The notes under the pieces: generated by a model
Told to the model about the DNA's origin: nothing
Database searches by the model: none
What the model saw: the letters and a program-made list of their open reading frames with translations, nothing else
Shown: piece after piece, positions 1 to 8,626 of the stretch
Position numbering within the stretch: position 1 is the first letter of the stretch
Layout: each line of letters starts with the position of its first letter
Position numbers and translations under genes: made by a program
Assembly (NCBI GenBank): GCA_013696365.1
Contig: JACCYS010000249.1
Span: forward strand, 1-18,139
DNA: 18,139 nucleotides
Direction: 5' to 3'
Origin: Nocardioidaceae bacterium
Lineage (GTDB): Bacteria > Actinomycetota > Actinomycetes > Propionibacteriales > Nocardioidaceae

Positions 1-840
1 GACCAGGTGAGCCCGGCCGCCGAGCCGTTCCGTGCCCGCAGGCTGGAGGTGCCCGGCACCGGTGCTGGTGCTGCCGGCCGGCGATCGCGGGCCGAGACCG
101 ACACCGGACGCACCACCAGCGCCCGACGGTCCGTCGGCCGGATCACCCGGCTGCATCTGGGGGCCACGGTGGCGGCCGCTGCACCGCACCAGCACGGTCG
201 TGGCCGAACCGGCCCCGGTGGTGCGCTGGTGCTGCGCCGGGACGACCTGCGCGAGGCCCGCCGCGAGGGGCGCGAGAGTAACCTGGTGCTGTTCGTGGTG
301 GATGCCAGCGGGTCGATGGCCGCCCGGGAACGGATGCGCGCGGTCAAGGGCGCCGTGCTGTCACTGCTGCTGGACGCCTATCAGCGCCGGGACAAGGTCG
401 GGCTCGTCACCTTCCGCGGCGAGTCGGCCGAGGTCGCCTTGCCACCCACCTCGTCGGTGGATGCGGCGGCCCGCCGGCTCGAGCGGCTGCCCACCGGCGG
501 GCGAACGCCCATCGGGGCCGGACTGTTGCAGGCGCACGAGGTGCTGCGGGTGGAGCGGCTGCGCGACCCACATCGCCGTCCGCTGCTGGTGCTGATCACC
601 GACGGCCGTGCCACAGCTCGCCCCGGCGCCAGCGACCCGGTCGAGCACGCACAGCGGGCAGCCGGTCTGCTGGCCAGCGCGGGTGTCGCCGCCGTGGTCG
701 TGGATTGTGAGGCTGGGCCGGTCCGGCTCGGTCTGGCAGCCGGGCTGGCGCAGGCCTTGACCGGCTCGGTGCTGCAGCTCGGGGAGCTGGCAGCCGACAC
801 GCTCAGCCAATCCGTTCGGACCTTCAAGGAGGTCGCCTGA
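1..840 (+). CDS. ChlD-like magnesium/cobalt chelatase subunit, C-terminal part (5' end outside window)
   Basis: The reading frame is open to the left edge, so only the C-terminal part of the protein is visible. It shows a basic, proline- and arginine-rich linker followed by a von Willebrand factor A domain. The MIDAS metal site is complete: DASGS at nt 301-315, the threonine of RTPIG near nt 505, and the aspartate of LITDG near nt 601. In Mg- and Co-chelatases, AAA+ and VWA subunits of this kind drive metal insertion by a large CobN/ChlH subunit. Mycobacteria carry a similar ChlD-like gene (Rv2850c) directly before cobO and cobB, the order seen here. The gene runs into cobO with a 1-nt TGATG overlap. 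An AAA+ domain upstream is expected but not visible, and no CobN lies in the window. A role in cobalt chelation is inferred from context; MoxR/VWA-type chaperoning is an alternative. Confidence 0.85.
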   Translation, partial: DQVSPAAEPFRARRLEVPGTGAGAAGRRSRAETDTGRTTSARRSVGRITRLHLGATVAAAAPHQHGRGRTGPGGALVLRRDDLREARREGRESNLVLFVVDASGSMAARERMRAVKGAVLSLLLDAYQRRDKVGLVTFRGESAEVALPPTSSVDAAARRLERLPTGGRTPIGAGLLQAHEVLRVERLRDPHRRPLLVLITDGRATARPGASDPVEHAQRAAGLLASAGVAAVVVDCEAGPVRLGLAAGLAQALTGSVLQLGELAADTLSQSVRTFKEVA

Positions 841-1454
841 TGCCCCAGGGAACGCCCAGCACCGTCCCCGACGACGGCCTGACCACCCGGCAGCGACGCA
901 ACCGTGCCCTCGTCGTCGTGCATACCGGCGAGATGAAGGGCAAGTCCACGGCCGCGTTCGGGATGGCTCTGCGGGCATGGAACCAGGGCTGGCCGATCGG
1001 TGTCTTCCAGTTCGTCAAGAGTGCGAAGTGGCGCGTCGGCGAAGAGACAGCGCTGCGCGCGCTCGGGGATGTGCACGCGCAGAGCGGCGCCGGCGGCCCG
1101 GTCAGCTGGCACAAGATGGGGGCAGGCTGGTCCTGGACCCGCCGCCAGGGCACCGACACCGATCACGCCGCCGACGCCCTCGAAGGCTGGCAGCAGATCA
1201 AGCGCGACCTGGCCGCCGAGACCTACCGCTTCTACGTGCTCGATGAGTTCACGTACCCGATGGACTGGGGCTGGGTCGACGTCGACGACGTCGTCGCCAC
1301 CCTGCGGGATCGGCCCGGACAGCAGCACGTGGTGATCACCGGTCGGCGAGCCGCCCCGGCACTGGTCGAAGCCGCCGATCTGGTGGTGCAGATGACCAAG
1401 GTCAAGCACCCGATGGACGCCGGCCAGAAGGGGCAGCGGGGGATCGAATGGTGA
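840..1454 (+). CDS. cobO: Cob(I)yrinic acid a,c-diamide adenosyltransferase
   Basis: CobO transfers the 5'-deoxyadenosyl group of ATP to reduced cobalt of the corrinoid, forming the Co-C bond. The 204-residue protein has the normal family length. The P-loop GEMKGKST lies at residues 30-37. The family motif LDEFTYPMDWGWV lies mid-protein, and the C-terminus carries the usual KHPMDAGQKGQRGIEW ending. The ATG at 840 is supported by AAGGAGG at 826-832, seven bases upstream, and by overlap with the preceding TGA. The gene overlaps cobB by 7 nt. Identification rests on recognisable family motifs and on the operon context. Confidence 0.96.
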   Translation: MPQGTPSTVPDDGLTTRQRRNRALVVVHTGEMKGKSTAAFGMALRAWNQGWPIGVFQFVKSAKWRVGEETALRALGDVHAQSGAGGPVSWHKMGAGWSWTRRQGTDTDHAADALEGWQQIKRDLAAETYRFYVLDEFTYPMDWGWVDVDDVVATLRDRPGQQHVVITGRRAAPALVEAADLVVQMTKVKHPMDAGQKGQRGIEW

Positions 1455-2779
1455 GCATCCCGCGACTGGTGGTCGCCGCACCCGCGTCCGGTCACGGTAA
1501 GACGACCGTGGCTACCGGACTGATGGCCGCCCTGCGCCGCAGAGGCCTGGTGGTGTCTGGGCACAAGGTGGGCCCGGACTACATCGACCCCGGTTACCAC
1601 TCGCTGGCCACCGACCGCCCCGGCCGCAACCTCGACCCGGTGCTGTGCGGTGAGGAGCGGGTGGGCCCGCTGTTCCTGCACGGCGCGGCCGGCGCCGACG
1701 TGGCGATCGTCGAGGGCGTGATGGGTCTGTTTGACGGTCGCGGCAGCACGTCGTACGGCTCGACCGCGCACGTCGCCCGCTTGCTGGATGCCCCCGTGCT
1801 GCTGGTCGTGGACGCCTCGTCGCAGGGTCGCTCGGTGGCGGCGGTGGTGCAGGGGTTCCGCGACCACGACCGCTCGGTCCGGTTGGCCGGTGTGGTGCTC
1901 AACCAGGTCGCGTCGCAGCGCCACGAGGACATCCTGCGCGCGGCGCTGAATGAGTTAGCGGTGCCGGTGCTGGGTGTGCTGCGCCGCGACGCAACGGTTG
2001 GCACCCCGTCACGGCACCTCGGTCTGGTGCCCGCCGCGGAGCGTGCGCGTGACGCCGTCGCCGCCGTCGAACGCCTCGGTGAACTGGTCGCCGGTTCGGT
2101 CGACCTGGACGGGGTGCTGGCCGCTGCACGCGGATCCGCACCGCTGCCGGGCGCCGCCTGGGAACCGGCCAGCTGCCCCCCGGCGGGTGCGGTGACCACC
2201 GTGGCGGTCGCCGGCGGGCCGGCGTTCACGTTCTCCTACGCCGAGACCACCGAGCTGCTGGCGGCCGCGGGCGCCGAGGTGGCCGTCTTCGACCCGCTGC
2301 ACGACGAGTCGCTGCCGGCCGGCACCCGGGCGCTGGTGATCGGCGGCGGCTTCCCAGAGATGTACGCCGAAGAGCTGTCGGCCAACGAGCGACTGCGCGG
2401 CGACGTCCGGGCGCTTGCGACGTCCGGTGCTCCGGTGCTGGCCGAGTGCGCCGGGCTGCTCTATCTAGGCGCCGAGCTTGACGGGTTACCCATGTGCGGG
2501 GTGCTGGACGTCGTCGGCACAATGACACCGCGGCTCACCCTCGGCTATCGAGAGGCGCGGGCCGCCACCGACTCGGTGCTCGCCGACGCCGGCACCACCG
2601 TGCACGGGCATGAGTTCCACCGCACCACCGTCGAGCCCGGCCACGGCGCCACCCCGGCCTGGACGCTCGACGGGCGCAGCGAAGGGTTCGTGCAGCAGGG
2701 AGTGCACGCCTCCTACATGCACGTGCACTGGGCGGCGCACCCGGGCACCGCGCGCCGGCTCGTGGCGGCGGCAGCATGA
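1448..2779 (+). CDS. cobB: Cobyrinic acid a,c-diamide synthase (CobB/CbiA)
   Basis: This glutamine-dependent enzyme amidates the a and c carboxylates of the corrin ring using ATP. The 443-residue protein has an N-terminal dethiobiotin-synthetase-like ATPase domain with P-loop SGHGKTT (residues 14-20) and the motif HKVGPDYIDPGYH. Its C-terminal class I glutaminase-type domain has nucleophile Cys334 in LAECAGLLYL and a histidine motif SYMHVHW near residue 425. With an early-cobalt pathway the substrate would be cobyrinic acid (CbiA activity) rather than hydrogenobyrinic acid; the sequence alone does not decide. It starts inside the end of cobO and its TGA overlaps the ATG of cobI (ATGA). Confidence 0.95.
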   Translation: MVSIPRLVVAAPASGHGKTTVATGLMAALRRRGLVVSGHKVGPDYIDPGYHSLATDRPGRNLDPVLCGEERVGPLFLHGAAGADVAIVEGVMGLFDGRGSTSYGSTAHVARLLDAPVLLVVDASSQGRSVAAVVQGFRDHDRSVRLAGVVLNQVASQRHEDILRAALNELAVPVLGVLRRDATVGTPSRHLGLVPAAERARDAVAAVERLGELVAGSVDLDGVLAAARGSAPLPGAAWEPASCPPAGAVTTVAVAGGPAFTFSYAETTELLAAAGAEVAVFDPLHDESLPAGTRALVIGGGFPEMYAEELSANERLRGDVRALATSGAPVLAECAGLLYLGAELDGLPMCGVLDVVGTMTPRLTLGYREARAATDSVLADAGTTVHGHEFHRTTVEPGHGATPAWTLDGRSEGFVQQGVHASYMHVHWAAHPGTARRLVAAAA

Positions 2780-3519
2780 GCGCCCGCACCCCAACCCGAA
2801 TCCTGGTCGGGGTCGGTGTGGGCCCGGGCGACCCCGAGCTGGTGACAGTGAAGGCGGTGCGCGTGCTGCAACGCGCCGACGTCGTGCTGGTGCCGGTGAT
2901 GGATGCCGGCGAGCAGGGGCACGCCGAGGCGACCGTCCGGGCACATCTGGACCACGACCGGGTGCGCAGGGCTGTCTTTGCGCTGAACGAGCGCCAGGAC
3001 ACCCCCCGCCGTGAGGCGGCCTGGGAGGCTGCCGCCGACGCCGTGGTCGCCGCATACGACGACGGAGCCGAGACCGTCGCCTTCGCGACTATCGGCGACC
3101 CGAACGTCTATTCGACCTTCAGCTATCTCGCGCAGACCGTCCGTTCCCGGCTGCCAGACGTCACAGTCGAGTCTGTGCCGGGGATCACCGCGATGCAGGA
3201 CCTGGCCGCGCGCAGCGGCACCGTGCTGTGCGAGGGCACCGAGACCCTCGCGCTGGTGCCGCTGACCGCCGGAGTCGAGCGGTTGCGTGCGGCGCTCGAG
3301 TCGGCCGACACGGTGGTGGCCTACAAGGGCGGCAGACACCTGGACGACATGCTGCAGGTGCTTCGCGACGCCGACCGGCTGGCCGATGCGGTGTACGGCG
3401 AGCGCCTCGGCCTGCCCGGCGAGGAGGTCGGCCCCGTCGACGAGCACACCGGTGCGGCGCCGTACCTGTCCACACTGATGGTGCCCGCCCGCCGTGACCG
3501 TCGAGGAGGCAAGCTGTGA
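2776..3519 (+). CDS. cobI: Precorrin-2/cobalt-factor II C20-methyltransferase
   Basis: This SAM-dependent tetrapyrrole methyltransferase (CobI/CbiL) methylates C20, the first methylation after sirohydrochlorin/precorrin-2. The 247-residue protein carries the N-terminal SAM loop GVGVGPGDPELVTVKAV (residues 12-28), the motif ATIGDPNVYSTFSYL typical of C20-methyltransferases, and VPGITAMQDLAAR. Both flanks are 4-nt overlaps (ATGA with cobB, GTGA with cobM), which fixes the start. Assignment over other members of the family rests on the GDPNVYSTF signature and on the absence of another C20 enzyme in the operon. Confidence 0.93.
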   Translation: MSARTPTRILVGVGVGPGDPELVTVKAVRVLQRADVVLVPVMDAGEQGHAEATVRAHLDHDRVRRAVFALNERQDTPRREAAWEAAADAVVAAYDDGAETVAFATIGDPNVYSTFSYLAQTVRSRLPDVTVESVPGITAMQDLAARSGTVLCEGTETLALVPLTAGVERLRAALESADTVVAYKGGRHLDDMLQVLRDADRLADAVYGERLGLPGEEVGPVDEHTGAAPYLSTLMVPARRDRRGGKL

Positions 3520-4331
3520 CAGTCGACAACACCGCCGCGAAGGTCTGGTTCCTGGGTGCAGGCCCGGGTGCCGCCGATCTGCTCACGCTGCGTGCCGCCC
3601 GGGTGATCGCCGCCGCCGATGTGGTGGTGTGGGCCGCTAGCCTGGTGCACGCCGACGTCTTGCAGCACGCCCGTGCCGACGCCGAGATCGTGGACTCGGC
3701 CGCGCTCCCGCTGGAGGGGGTGCAGCCGCTGTACGAGCGTGCGATCCGCGACGGCCTGGTGGTGGCGCGCATCCACTCTGGGGACCCCGCGCTTTGGGGT
3801 GCCGTGCAGGAGCAGCGTGAGCTGTGCAACGCACTGGGGTTGGCGCACGAGACGGTGCCCGGCGTCAGCGCATTCTCGGCGGTCGCCGCGATCGTCGATC
3901 GCGAGCTCACCGTGCCCGAGGTGGCCCAGTCGGTGGTGCTGACCCGGCTCGGCGGCGGCAAGACGCCGATGCCGCCGGGAGAGGAGGTCCGCGACCTCGC
4001 CCGGCACGGCACCACGATGGCGCTGTTCTTGTCGGCCGCCAGATCGGGACAGCTCTGCGACGAGCTGCTCGAGGGTGGCTACCCCCCGGACACCCCAGTG
4101 GTGGTCGCCTACCAGGCCACCTGGCCGGACGAGCTGATCGTCGAGTGCACCATCGAGACGCTGGAACAGACCGTCAAGGCACACAAGCTGTGGAAGCACA
4201 CGCTGTTCCTCGTCGGCCCCGCGCTGGGCGCCGAGGGCACCCGCTCGCACCTGTACCACCCGGGGCACTTCCACGGCTATCGTCGAGCCGACCGCGAGGC
4301 ACGGCGCTCGCTGCGGGAGTCCCGGCGATGA
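3516..4331 (+). CDS. cobM: Precorrin-4 C11-methyltransferase
   Basis: CobM/CbiF methylates C11 of the contracted macrocycle with SAM. The 271-residue protein begins with FLGAGPGAADLLTLRAARV. It carries IHSGDPALWGAVQEQ, VPGVSAFSAVAAIVDRELTVPEV, and LTRLGGGKTPMPPGE (CobM normally has a TR...TPMP motif), all typical of the C11 enzyme. The GTG at 3516 overlaps the cobI TGA as GTGA and is preceded by GAGGAGG at 3503-3509 with a 6-nt spacer, so the start is well supported. The stop overlaps cbiD as ATGA. The last ~20 residues are arginine-rich and look like a lineage-specific tail. Confidence 0.95.
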   Translation: MTVDNTAAKVWFLGAGPGAADLLTLRAARVIAAADVVVWAASLVHADVLQHARADAEIVDSAALPLEGVQPLYERAIRDGLVVARIHSGDPALWGAVQEQRELCNALGLAHETVPGVSAFSAVAAIVDRELTVPEVAQSVVLTRLGGGKTPMPPGEEVRDLARHGTTMALFLSAARSGQLCDELLEGGYPPDTPVVVAYQATWPDELIVECTIETLEQTVKAHKLWKHTLFLVGPALGAEGTRSHLYHPGHFHGYRRADREARRSLRESRR

Positions 4332-5512
4332 CGAAGCGCCCAGCCGAGGGGTCAGACGTGGGCCCAGAAGAAGAACCGGAGCTGCGCGAGCCGGACCTGC
4401 CACGCACCGCGAAGGTGCGTCCCAAGGCGCTGCGGACCGGCTGGACCACCGGCACCTGTGCGTCTGCGGCAGCGAAGGCGGCCGCCTGCGCGCTGCTCGA
4501 CCAGCGTGCCCGAGACACCATCGATGTCGCTTTGCCCAGTGGGCAGCGGGTGAGCTTCGCGGTCGAGTCGTGTACCTATGCCGCTGGGCGCGCCACCGCG
4601 GTCGTCGTCAAGGACGCCGGTGACGACCCGGACGTCACCCACGGGGCGCACCTCACGGTGACCGTGTGCGAACACGACCGGCCAGGCATGGTCCTCGAGG
4701 GTGGCGAGGGGGTCGGTGTGGTGACCAAGCCCGGACTTGGCCTCGAGGTCGGCGGCCCCTCGATCACCGACCCACCTCGGGCGATGATCACCCAGGCCGT
4801 GGCGGAGGTGGTCGACCTGTCCGAGCGCGGCATGCGGGTCACCGTCTCGGTGCCCGGCGGGGAGAAGATGGCCCGCAAGACCACCAACGCCAGGCTGGGG
4901 ATCGTCGGCGGCATCTCCATCCTCGGCACCACCGGCATCGTCCGACCGTTCTCGACCGCCTCCTGGCGGGCCAGCGTCGAGCAGGCGGTGTCGGTGATGG
5001 CCGCACAGGGCGAGCGCACCGTCGTGCTGTGCACCGGCGGCCGTACGGAGAAGGGTGCGATGGCGCTGCTGCCCGACCTGACGGAGGTCTGCTTCGTCGA
5101 GGTGGGGGACTTTACCGGTGCTGCGATCCGGCGCGCGCTCAGCGTCGACCTGCAGCGGGTGGTGTTCGTCGGCATGGCCGGCAAGCTCGCCAAGCTGGCC
5201 GCCGGGGTGCTGATGACGCACTACACCCGGTCGAAGGTGGACCTGGGCTTTCTTGGCGAGATCACCCGGGCCTCCGGTGGCAGCGACCTGGTCGTCGACG
5301 AGGTCGCAGCCGCCAACACCGGCCGGCACGCGTACGAGATCTGGGAGCGCGAGGGGTTGCTGCGCGCTGCCGGCGACGAGCTGTGCGCCCGCGTACGCGG
5401 CGTGCTGCTGCGCGCCGGCGAGGGCAGGCTGAGCGCCGATGTGGCGATGGTCGACTTCACCGGTCGCCGCGTCGTCGGCGCATCCCGGCCCGAGTGGGTG
5501 AGCGCCGCGTGA
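4328..5512 (+). CDS. cbiD: Cobalt-precorrin-5B C1-methyltransferase
   Basis: CbiD methylates C1 of the corrin ring and belongs to the early-cobalt (anaerobic-type) pathway, where it takes the place of CobF. The 394-residue protein has an acidic, probably disordered N-terminal ~30 residues, then the diagnostic RTGWTTGTCASAAAKAA motif at residues 36-52. Further on are TKPGLGLEVGGPSITDPPR, VSVPGGEKMARKTTNARLG and GGISILGTTG, all CbiD hallmarks. The frame is open much further upstream within cobM, but the true start is the ATG at 4328, which overlaps the cobM stop as ATGA. The end overlaps cobL as GTGA. Confidence 0.95.
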   Translation: MTKRPAEGSDVGPEEEPELREPDLPRTAKVRPKALRTGWTTGTCASAAAKAAACALLDQRARDTIDVALPSGQRVSFAVESCTYAAGRATAVVVKDAGDDPDVTHGAHLTVTVCEHDRPGMVLEGGEGVGVVTKPGLGLEVGGPSITDPPRAMITQAVAEVVDLSERGMRVTVSVPGGEKMARKTTNARLGIVGGISILGTTGIVRPFSTASWRASVEQAVSVMAAQGERTVVLCTGGRTEKGAMALLPDLTEVCFVEVGDFTGAAIRRALSVDLQRVVFVGMAGKLAKLAAGVLMTHYTRSKVDLGFLGEITRASGGSDLVVDEVAAANTGRHAYEIWEREGLLRAAGDELCARVRGVLLRAGEGRLSADVAMVDFTGRRVVGASRPEWVSAA

Positions 5513-6711
5513 TCACCGTGATCGGCTGCGACGCCTCCCCGTTGCCCGAGCCCGCGGCGGCTGCGTTGGAGGCCGCGTCGCTGGTCGTCGGCGGCCAGCG
5601 TCACCTCGACCAGGTCACGCTGCCCGACGGGGTGGCCACCGTGGTGATGGGTGACGTGCGTCCGGCGGTGGCCGCGGTGCTGCGCCACGACGGCGACAAG
5701 AACGGCGATGCGGTGGTGCTGGCCTCCGGCGACCCCGGACTGTTCGGCATCGTCCGCCGGCTGCGGGCCGCTGGTGTGCAGCCAGTGGTGCACCCGGCCG
5801 TGTCGTCGGTTGCATTGGCGTTCGCCCGCACCGGCACCCCGTGGGATGACGCCCTGGTGGTCTCGGCACACGGCCGGGACCCGCGGCGGGCGCTGGCCGC
5901 CTGCCGTGCGGTGGCACCGGTGGCGGTGCTCACCGACACGGTGACCGGGCCCGCGGAGGTCGCACGGGCGGTCGCCGACACCTCCCGCACGCTGGTGGTC
6001 TGCGAGCGGCTCGGTGAGCCGGACGAGCGGGTGACCTGGCTGTCCCCGGCCGAGGCAGCTCAACGCTACGACTGGCGGGAGCCCAACGTGGTGCTGGTGC
6101 TGGACGAGCCGCGTCCTGTCGACGCCGCCCCCGGCTGGGTGGCCGGCCCCCGGCCGCTGGAGGGGGGCTGGGCTCTGGACGAGACCGACTTCGACCACCG
6201 CGATCAGATGATCACCAAGGCTGAGGTGCGGGCATGGGTGCTGGCCAGGCTGGCCCCGCGGTTGGGCTGCTTGGTGTGGGACGTCGGGTCGGGCAGCGGG
6301 TCGGTCGCGGTGGAGTGTGCCCGCTTCGGCGCGGCGGTGGTCGCCGTCGAGCGCGACCAGCAGCAGCGCAGCCGGATCCAGGCCAACGCCCGTGGCCTCG
6401 GTGTTGAGGTGCAGGTGATGATCGGGAACGCTCCGGCGGTCTTCGACCGGCTGCCCGATCCTGATGCGGTCTTCGTGGGTGGCGGCGGGCCGTCGGTCGT
6501 GGCGGCTGTTGCCGCACGGTCCCCGCAACGGGTGGTGGTCGCGTTGGCTGCCCTAGAACGCGTCGGCCCGACCTTTGACGCGCTGGCGGCCGCCGACTAT
6601 TCAGTCGACGGGGTGCAGTTGCAGGCGTCGCGGCTTACCGCGCTGCCCGATGGCGCGCACCGGTTGGCGGCAACAAACCCGGTGATCGTGGTGTGCGGGG
6701 TGCGATCGTGA
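5509..6711 (+). CDS. cobL: Precorrin-6Y C5,15-methyltransferase (decarboxylating), CbiE-CbiT fusion
   Basis: CobL methylates C5 and C15 and decarboxylates the acetate on C12. The 400-residue protein has the normal two-domain layout. An N-terminal CbiE-like tetrapyrrole methylase contains VIGCD at the start and LASGDPGLFGIVRRL at residues 71-85. A C-terminal CbiT-like Rossmann methyltransferase contains the SAM motif DVGSGSGSVAVE at 258-269 and a GGGG motif at 324-327. The GTG at 5509 overlaps the cbiD TGA (GTGA). The frame is open further upstream, but that part is antiparallel to real cbiD coding and has no CbiE character. The product feeds CobH. Confidence 0.95.
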   Translation: MITVIGCDASPLPEPAAAALEAASLVVGGQRHLDQVTLPDGVATVVMGDVRPAVAAVLRHDGDKNGDAVVLASGDPGLFGIVRRLRAAGVQPVVHPAVSSVALAFARTGTPWDDALVVSAHGRDPRRALAACRAVAPVAVLTDTVTGPAEVARAVADTSRTLVVCERLGEPDERVTWLSPAEAAQRYDWREPNVVLVLDEPRPVDAAPGWVAGPRPLEGGWALDETDFDHRDQMITKAEVRAWVLARLAPRLGCLVWDVGSGSGSVAVECARFGAAVVAVERDQQQRSRIQANARGLGVEVQVMIGNAPAVFDRLPDPDAVFVGGGGPSVVAAVAARSPQRVVVALAALERVGPTFDALAAADYSVDGVQLQASRLTALPDGAHRLAATNPVIVVCGVRS

Positions 6712-8420
6712 TCGGGCTGGTCAGTGTGACCGCGGCCGGGGCCGCAGCAGCGGCCCGGCTGGTCGCGGCCTGGCCGGACTCGACCCGCTGCTATGACGGG
6801 CCGACGGCGGACGCAATCCGCCGAGCGTGGGACGAGTGCGACCAGCTGGTGTGCTTCCTCGCCACCGGCGCCACCGTCCGGTTGGTGGCCCCGCTGCTGG
6901 CCGACAAGCGCTCAGACCCCGCGGTGGTGTGCGTCGACGAGGCCGGCCGGCATGCCGTTGCGCTGCTTGGCGGGCACCGCGACGGGACAGCTGCCGGGTG
7001 CGGCGCCAACCGCCTCGCCGAGCAGGTTGCCGGGGTGCTCGGTGCGTCGCCGGTCATCACCACCGCGACCGACGTAACCGGGGTCCCTGGGCTGGACACG
7101 CTCGGGCTGCCGGTGGAGGGTGCTGTGACCGCGGTCAGCCGTGCCCTGCTCGACCAGGAGCCGGTGCAGGTGCAGGTCGATGTCGCCTGGCCGCTTCCCG
7201 CGTTGCTTGGCACTGCGGTGCAGCCTGACCAATCCAAGCCGGACCAGCCCCGGCACCGGATCGTGGTGACCGACCGGCTGTTGCCTGCCGACCCGCATAC
7301 GGTGTTGCTGCGACCACCGTCGCTGGTCGTCGGTATGGGTGCCAGCCGTGGGGTCAGCGCGGACGAGGTTGAGCAGCTGATCGGTGCGGCACTGGTGCAG
7401 GCAGGGCTGTCGGTGTCATCGGTGGGTGCGCTGGCCACGGTGCACGACAAGGCCGACGAGGTGGGGCTGGTCACCCTTGCCGACCGCCTCGGCCTGCCGC
7501 TGAGCACCTTTCCGGCGAGCCGGCTCGCGTCCGTCACGGTGCCGAACCCGAGCGCTGCCCCGCTCGCCGCCGTCGGCACCCCCAGCGTCGCCGAAGCAGC
7601 GGCGCTGGTGGCCGCGGGTGCAGATGACCTGCTGGTGCCCAAGAGCAAGTCGGCGATGGCCACGGTCGCGGTGGCCCGCCGCGCACCCCGAGGACGGCTC
7701 ACGCTGGTCGGCTTGGGCCCAGGAGCCCGCGACCTGCTGGCCCCGCGGGCAATCGCCGAGCTGCGTTCCGCGTCGGTGGTGATCGGTCTCGACCAATACC
7801 TCGACCAGATCCGTGACCTGCTGAGGCCAGGAACGCAGGTGCTGGCCAGTGGCCTCGGCGACGAGGAGGCGCGTGCGCAGGAGGCCGTCACAACGGCGCG
7901 TAGCGGCCGGTCGGTGGCGCTGGTCGGCTCCGGGGATGCGGGGGTCTATGCGATGGCCAGCCCGGCGTTGGAGTTCGCCGGCGACGACATCGACATCGTG
8001 GGCATACCGGGAATCACGGCGAACCTCGCTGCCTCGGCGCTACTGGGGGCCCCGCTCGGTCACGACCACGCGGTCGTGTCGCTATCGGACCTGCACACCC
8101 CCTGGGAGGCCATCGAGGCCAGGGTGCGCGCCGTTGCGGTCGGCGACTTCGTCGTCACCTTCTACAACCCGCGCAGCCTCAACCGCCGCCAGCAGTTGCC
8201 GCTGGCGCTGGACATCCTGCGTGATCACCGCCCGCCGACCACGCCGGTCGGGGTGGTGCGCGAAGCCACCCGCGCGGACGAGCAGGTGCTGCTGACCACG
8301 CTGGCCGACCTCGACGTCGAGGTGGTCGACATGCGCAGTGTGGTGATCGTCGGCAGCACCAACACCCGCGCCGTGGCCGGCCGGATGGTCACCCCGAGGG
8401 GGTACCGGTGGATGTCATGA
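6708..8420 (+). CDS. cbiGH: CbiG-CobJ fusion: cobalt-precorrin-5A hydrolase + precorrin-3B C17-methyltransferase
   Basis: Two consecutive enzymes are fused in 570 residues. Residues 1-325 are CbiG, which opens the delta-lactone and releases acetaldehyde. It shows LLGGHRDGTAAGCGAN (87-101) and a C-terminal CbiG domain with VVGMGASRGVSADEVEQLI, ATVHDKADEVGL and VPKSKSAMATVA. Residues ~330-570 are CobJ/CbiH, the C17-methyltransferase that drives ring contraction, with LTLVGLGPGARDLLAPRA, SGDAGVYAM, GIPGITANLAASALLGAPLG and FYNPRS. The start is placed at GTG 6708 because it gives the same GTGA overlap as its neighbours; GTG 6693, five codons upstream, is the alternative. CbiG is needed only when ring contraction is cobalt-dependent rather than CobG/oxygen-dependent. 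Confidence 0.94.
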   Translation: MIGLVSVTAAGAAAAARLVAAWPDSTRCYDGPTADAIRRAWDECDQLVCFLATGATVRLVAPLLADKRSDPAVVCVDEAGRHAVALLGGHRDGTAAGCGANRLAEQVAGVLGASPVITTATDVTGVPGLDTLGLPVEGAVTAVSRALLDQEPVQVQVDVAWPLPALLGTAVQPDQSKPDQPRHRIVVTDRLLPADPHTVLLRPPSLVVGMGASRGVSADEVEQLIGAALVQAGLSVSSVGALATVHDKADEVGLVTLADRLGLPLSTFPASRLASVTVPNPSAAPLAAVGTPSVAEAAALVAAGADDLLVPKSKSAMATVAVARRAPRGRLTLVGLGPGARDLLAPRAIAELRSASVVIGLDQYLDQIRDLLRPGTQVLASGLGDEEARAQEAVTTARSGRSVALVGSGDAGVYAMASPALEFAGDDIDIVGIPGITANLAASALLGAPLGHDHAVVSLSDLHTPWEAIEARVRAVAVGDFVVTFYNPRSLNRRQQLPLALDILRDHRPPTTPVGVVREATRADEQVLLTTLADLDVEVVDMRSVVIVGSTNTRAVAGRMVTPRGYRWMS

Positions 8421-8626
8421 CCGTCACGATCGGCGCCTGCCAGGGCTGTGGCGCCTGCCTGTTGACCTGCCCGGTGCACGCGATCCGGCCCTGGGTCGAC
8501 CAGCAGGGGGCAGGCGGCCGGCTGGTCGTCCTCGACCACTGCACCGGGTGCGGTGAGTGTGTCGAGGTGTGCCCGGTCGACGTGATCGAGATGGTTCCCG
8601 CACAGACGAGTGGAGGATGGCAGTGA
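8417..8626 (+). CDS. 2[4Fe-4S] ferredoxin within the cobalamin operon
   Basis: This 69-residue protein has two complete CxxCxxCxxxCP motifs: Cys8/11/14/18 and Cys42/45/48/52. That is a bacterial-type ferredoxin with two [4Fe-4S] clusters and little else. The ATG at 8417 overlaps the preceding stop as ATGA; GTG 8408, three codons upstream, is less likely. Its placement between cbiG-cobJ and the cobalt permease suggests that it supplies low-potential electrons to corrin synthesis, for example to reduce cobalt before adenosylation by CobO or to serve a reduction step in the ring pathway. That partner assignment is inference; the sequence shows only the cluster-binding sites. Confidence 0.93.
   Translation: MTVTIGACQGCGACLLTCPVHAIRPWVDQQGAGGRLVVLDHCTGCGECVEVCPVDVIEMVPAQTSGGWQ
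8612..8616 (+). promoter_or_regulatory. Ribosome binding site deciding the NiCoT start
   Basis: GGAGG ends directly before ATG 8617, leaving no spacer, but is six bases from GTG 8623. GTG 8623 also forms the GTGA overlap with the ferredoxin stop, so translation of the permease most likely begins there. Confidence 0.7.

Noticed and set aside
381..1481. Minus-strand open frame opposite chlD and cobO
   Set aside because: Low-complexity translation opposite two recognised genes; a compositional shadow.
3824..4327. Upstream extension of the cbiD frame into cobM
   Set aside because: The extension is antiphase to real cobM coding and arginine/glycine-rich; CbiD homology begins after ATG 4328, which gives the ATGA overlap.
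8617..8622. ATG 8617 as start of the NiCoT permease
   Set aside because: GGAGG abuts it with no spacer, whereas GTG 8623 has a 6-nt spacer and a GTGA overlap; retained only as an alternative.
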